From positions 1 to 36,510 of the forward strand of contig JAFDVL010000044.1 in assembly GCA_018268995.1 (NCBI GenBank): 36,510 nt of DNA, written 5' to 3'. Below are positions 35,041 to 36,510 of the stretch, one piece after another. The translations under genes were made by a program, and so were the position numbers. Numbering within the stretch: position 1 is the first letter of the stretch; every line of letters begins with the position of its first letter. Source of the DNA: Acidobacteriota bacterium. Its GTDB lineage: Bacteria > Acidobacteriota > Blastocatellia > RBC074. The notes below the pieces were generated by a model. It was not told the DNA's origin, ran no database searches, and saw only the letters and a list, made by a program, of their open reading frames with translations.

Positions 35041-36465
35041 TTAATTTTCCTCTTCGTCATCGCTCATCACATATCGCCGGGTCAGTCCTAAATCTTTCAA
35101 CTTTTGCTGTAGGCTTTGCCGATGCATGCCAACCTTTTCAGCAGCACGCGTCACGTTTCCACCTGTCTCGACCAGACACCGTTCGATATAGGCACGCTCA
35201 AATGCCTTTCGTGCCTCGCGAAAATCATCCAGATAGGGGATCGGTAAAATGTCGTCGGCGTGATTGAGGACAACAGGCTCGGCGTGCCTGGAAGCGCGAT
35301 GAATCTCGTCGGGCAAATCCCCTGCCTGTAGGCTGGCCCCATCTGCCAAAACGGCGCTGCGTTCAATGACATTCCGAAGCTCGCGAATATTACCGGGCCA
35401 GTAATAGGCGGATAGTTTTGCCAACGCAGAAGGGTCAATCCCTGTACATTTCAACCCATACTTTGTCGCGTAGGTTTTCAAGAAATGCTCCGTCAGCAAC
35501 GGAATGTCTGAGGCGCGCTCACGCAACGGCGGCAAATTGATTTGCACCACACGCAAACGGTAATACAAATCCGAGCGAAACTTCCCTTCTTCGACAGCCT
35601 TTTCCAAATCCACATTCGTCGCGCTGATTACACGCACATCTACGGGGATCGAAGTTGAACTGCCAAGGCGTTCGATCTTGCGCTCTTCCAGCACACGCAA
35701 CAGCTTGGCCTGCGTGTTCATGCTCATATCGCCGATTTCATCCAGGAAGATCGTGCCGCCGTCAGCCAGTTCAAATTTACCTTTGCGTTGCGTCGCGGCT
35801 CCGGTAAACGCCCCTTTCTCGTGGCCAAATAATTCAGATTCGATCAACTCGCTCGGCATCGCGGCGCAATTCATCGCGATAAATTCCCCTTGCCGACGGT
35901 TTGCGCTTTTTTCGTGTATGGCGCGGGCAACCAGTTCTTTGCCTGTACCGGATTCGCCGCGAATCAATACAGTGATGTCGGTCGCCGCCACTTTGGCAAT
36001 CAGGTCATAGACCTTTTGCATGCCATCACTCGCACCCAGCAAATCGCCGCTGCCTTTGATTGAAGCAAGTTCTTCCTTGAGTCGCGCATTCTCGGCGCGC
36101 AGGCCACGGGCTTCGAGCGCGTTCTTGACGACAAGGCGTAATTCATCTAACTCGAAAGGCTTGGCCAGATAGTCATAGGCTCCGGCTTTGATGGCTTCGA
36201 CGGCGGTGCGTTCGGTGCCGTGTGCCGTAATCATAATCACTTGCGGGGCCGACTCCTGTTTTGCTAATTCGTGCAAAAAATCCATGCCACTGGTGCCGGG
36301 CAAATTGTTGTCGAGCAAAATCAAACCAGGTTTGTATTGTGCAATCAGAAAGCGAGCTTCTTCGACGCTGCCCGCTTCGACAGCTTCATAATTTCTCAGC
36401 GCACGCCGCATGCCAAGCCGCGCGGCTTCTTCGTCATCAACAATGAGAATCTTTGGTTCAGGCAT
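35041..36465 (-). CDS. Sigma-54-dependent response regulator, NtrC/AtoC family
   Basis: The 474-residue cytoplasmic activator has a receiver domain (1-120; Asp10-Asp11, phospho-acceptor Asp52 in LILLDNNLP, Thr79 in MITAHG, Lys102 in AKPFE). The AAA+ domain (about 140-380) has Walker A GESGTGKE, the sigma-54 contact loop GAFTGA, Walker B IFLDEIGDM and an arginine-finger region FRSDLYYRL. The C-terminal Fis-type helix-turn-helix is GGNVTRAAEKVGMHRQSLQQ, before an acidic tail DDEEEN. When phosphorylated it should drive sigma-54 promoters by ATP hydrolysis. The ATG follows GGGAGTAACCCT. No sigma-54 (-24/-12) site was found upstream of the genes in this window. Confidence 0.96.
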   Translation of the reverse strand: MPEPKILIVDDEEAARLGMRRALRNYEAVEAGSVEEARFLIAQYKPGLILLDNNLPGTSGMDFLHELAKQESAPQVIMITAHGTERTAVEAIKAGAYDYLAKPFELDELRLVVKNALEARGLRAENARLKEELASIKGSGDLLGASDGMQKVYDLIAKVAATDITVLIRGESGTGKELVARAIHEKSANRRQGEFIAMNCAAMPSELIESELFGHEKGAFTGAATQRKGKFELADGGTIFLDEIGDMSMNTQAKLLRVLEERKIERLGSSTSIPVDVRVISATNVDLEKAVEEGKFRSDLYYRLRVVQINLPPLRERASDIPLLTEHFLKTYATKYGLKCTGIDPSALAKLSAYYWPGNIRELRNVIERSAVLADGASLQAGDLPDEIHRASRHAEPVVLNHADDILPIPYLDDFREARKAFERAYIERCLVETGGNVTRAAEKVGMHRQSLQQKLKDLGLTRRYVMSDDEEEN

Positions 36466-36469
36466 AGGG

Positions 36470-36510
36470 TTACTCCCGCAAACAATCAGTACCGCGACCA
36501 GTAGGAAGCG
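36470..36510 (-). CDS. Possible C-terminal end of an upstream gene (sensor kinase?)
   Basis: One reverse frame from the edge reads LPTGRGTDCLRE and stops with TAA at 36472-36470, five bases before the regulator start, with the GGGAG site inside it. Many sensor histidine kinases end in a strand containing a LP pair, and a kinase gene is often placed before such a regulator. Only 13 residues are visible, and another frame ends at 36486, so this is a weak guess. Confidence 0.3.
   Translation of the reverse strand, partial: LPTGRGTDCLRE

Noticed and set aside
34793..35044. 83-codon plus-strand open frame
   Set aside because: No ribosome binding site, and it runs into the end of the regulator gene on the other strand.

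Overview
The window looks like a piece of chromosome from an Acidobacteriota-type bacterium, probably near the Blastocatellia. This is inference, not proof. It rests on a 1092-residue Oar-like TonB-dependent receptor with an N-terminal carboxypeptidase-regulatory-like domain, many secreted sugar-active and hydrolytic enzymes, and intergenic spaces packed with imperfect palindromes. No rRNA, tRNA, CRISPR array, transposase, integrase or phage gene was seen. Most starts have a clear GGAG-type ribosome binding site.

Left part (1-5514): the 5' end of a biotin carboxylase-type acyl-CoA carboxylase subunit (minus, cut by the window edge), an empty 560-base spacer, the TonB-dependent receptor, and a secreted protein of unknown function. 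Carbohydrate locus (5633-15439, plus): a hydroxypyruvate isomerase-like TIM barrel, a zinc alcohol dehydrogenase, and a ribose/xylose-type ABC importer (ATPase, permease, binding protein). A large PDZ-membrane-GAF-SpoIIE phosphatase sits between permease and binding protein, and a Gfo/Idh/MocA dehydrogenase follows. Together they look like uptake and oxidation or isomerisation of a sugar, polyol or inositol. A minus-strand trio follows (15465-18052): Asp/Glu/hydantoin racemase-like protein, secreted or anchored PHP metal hydrolase, nitrilase-family amidase. Then comes a secreted GH51 arabinofuranosidase (18583-20592).

The most interesting locus is the minus-strand operon 23521-20786. It encodes a 90-residue free subtilisin-propeptide-like protein, then a 604-residue S8 serine protease with its own N-terminal propeptide-like region and a C-terminal beta-rich domain. 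Next are an 84-residue free copy of that C-terminal domain and a 93-residue peptide with three DAG(G)xP motifs. None has a visible signal peptide. A full-consensus TTGACA-16-TATAAT promoter lies about 290 bases upstream. I did not recognise this gene set as a described system. It could be a peptide-maturation system or an intracellular protease/inhibitor/substrate system.

Right part (24046-36510): a secreted protein of unknown function, a sulfatase, a six-hairpin glycosidase-like enzyme, a small membrane protein, a secreted beta-propeller/phosphoesterase fusion, a glycerophosphodiester phosphodiesterase, and a sigma-54-dependent response regulator. A possible histidine kinase tail enters from the right edge.

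A second theme is structural DNA. Many gene boundaries carry a long inverted repeat, of at least three sequence families. Two related elements of about 250 bases bracket the phosphatase gene and show compensatory base changes. Several arms are themselves mini-hairpins with trinucleotide loops complementary to the loop of the partner arm.
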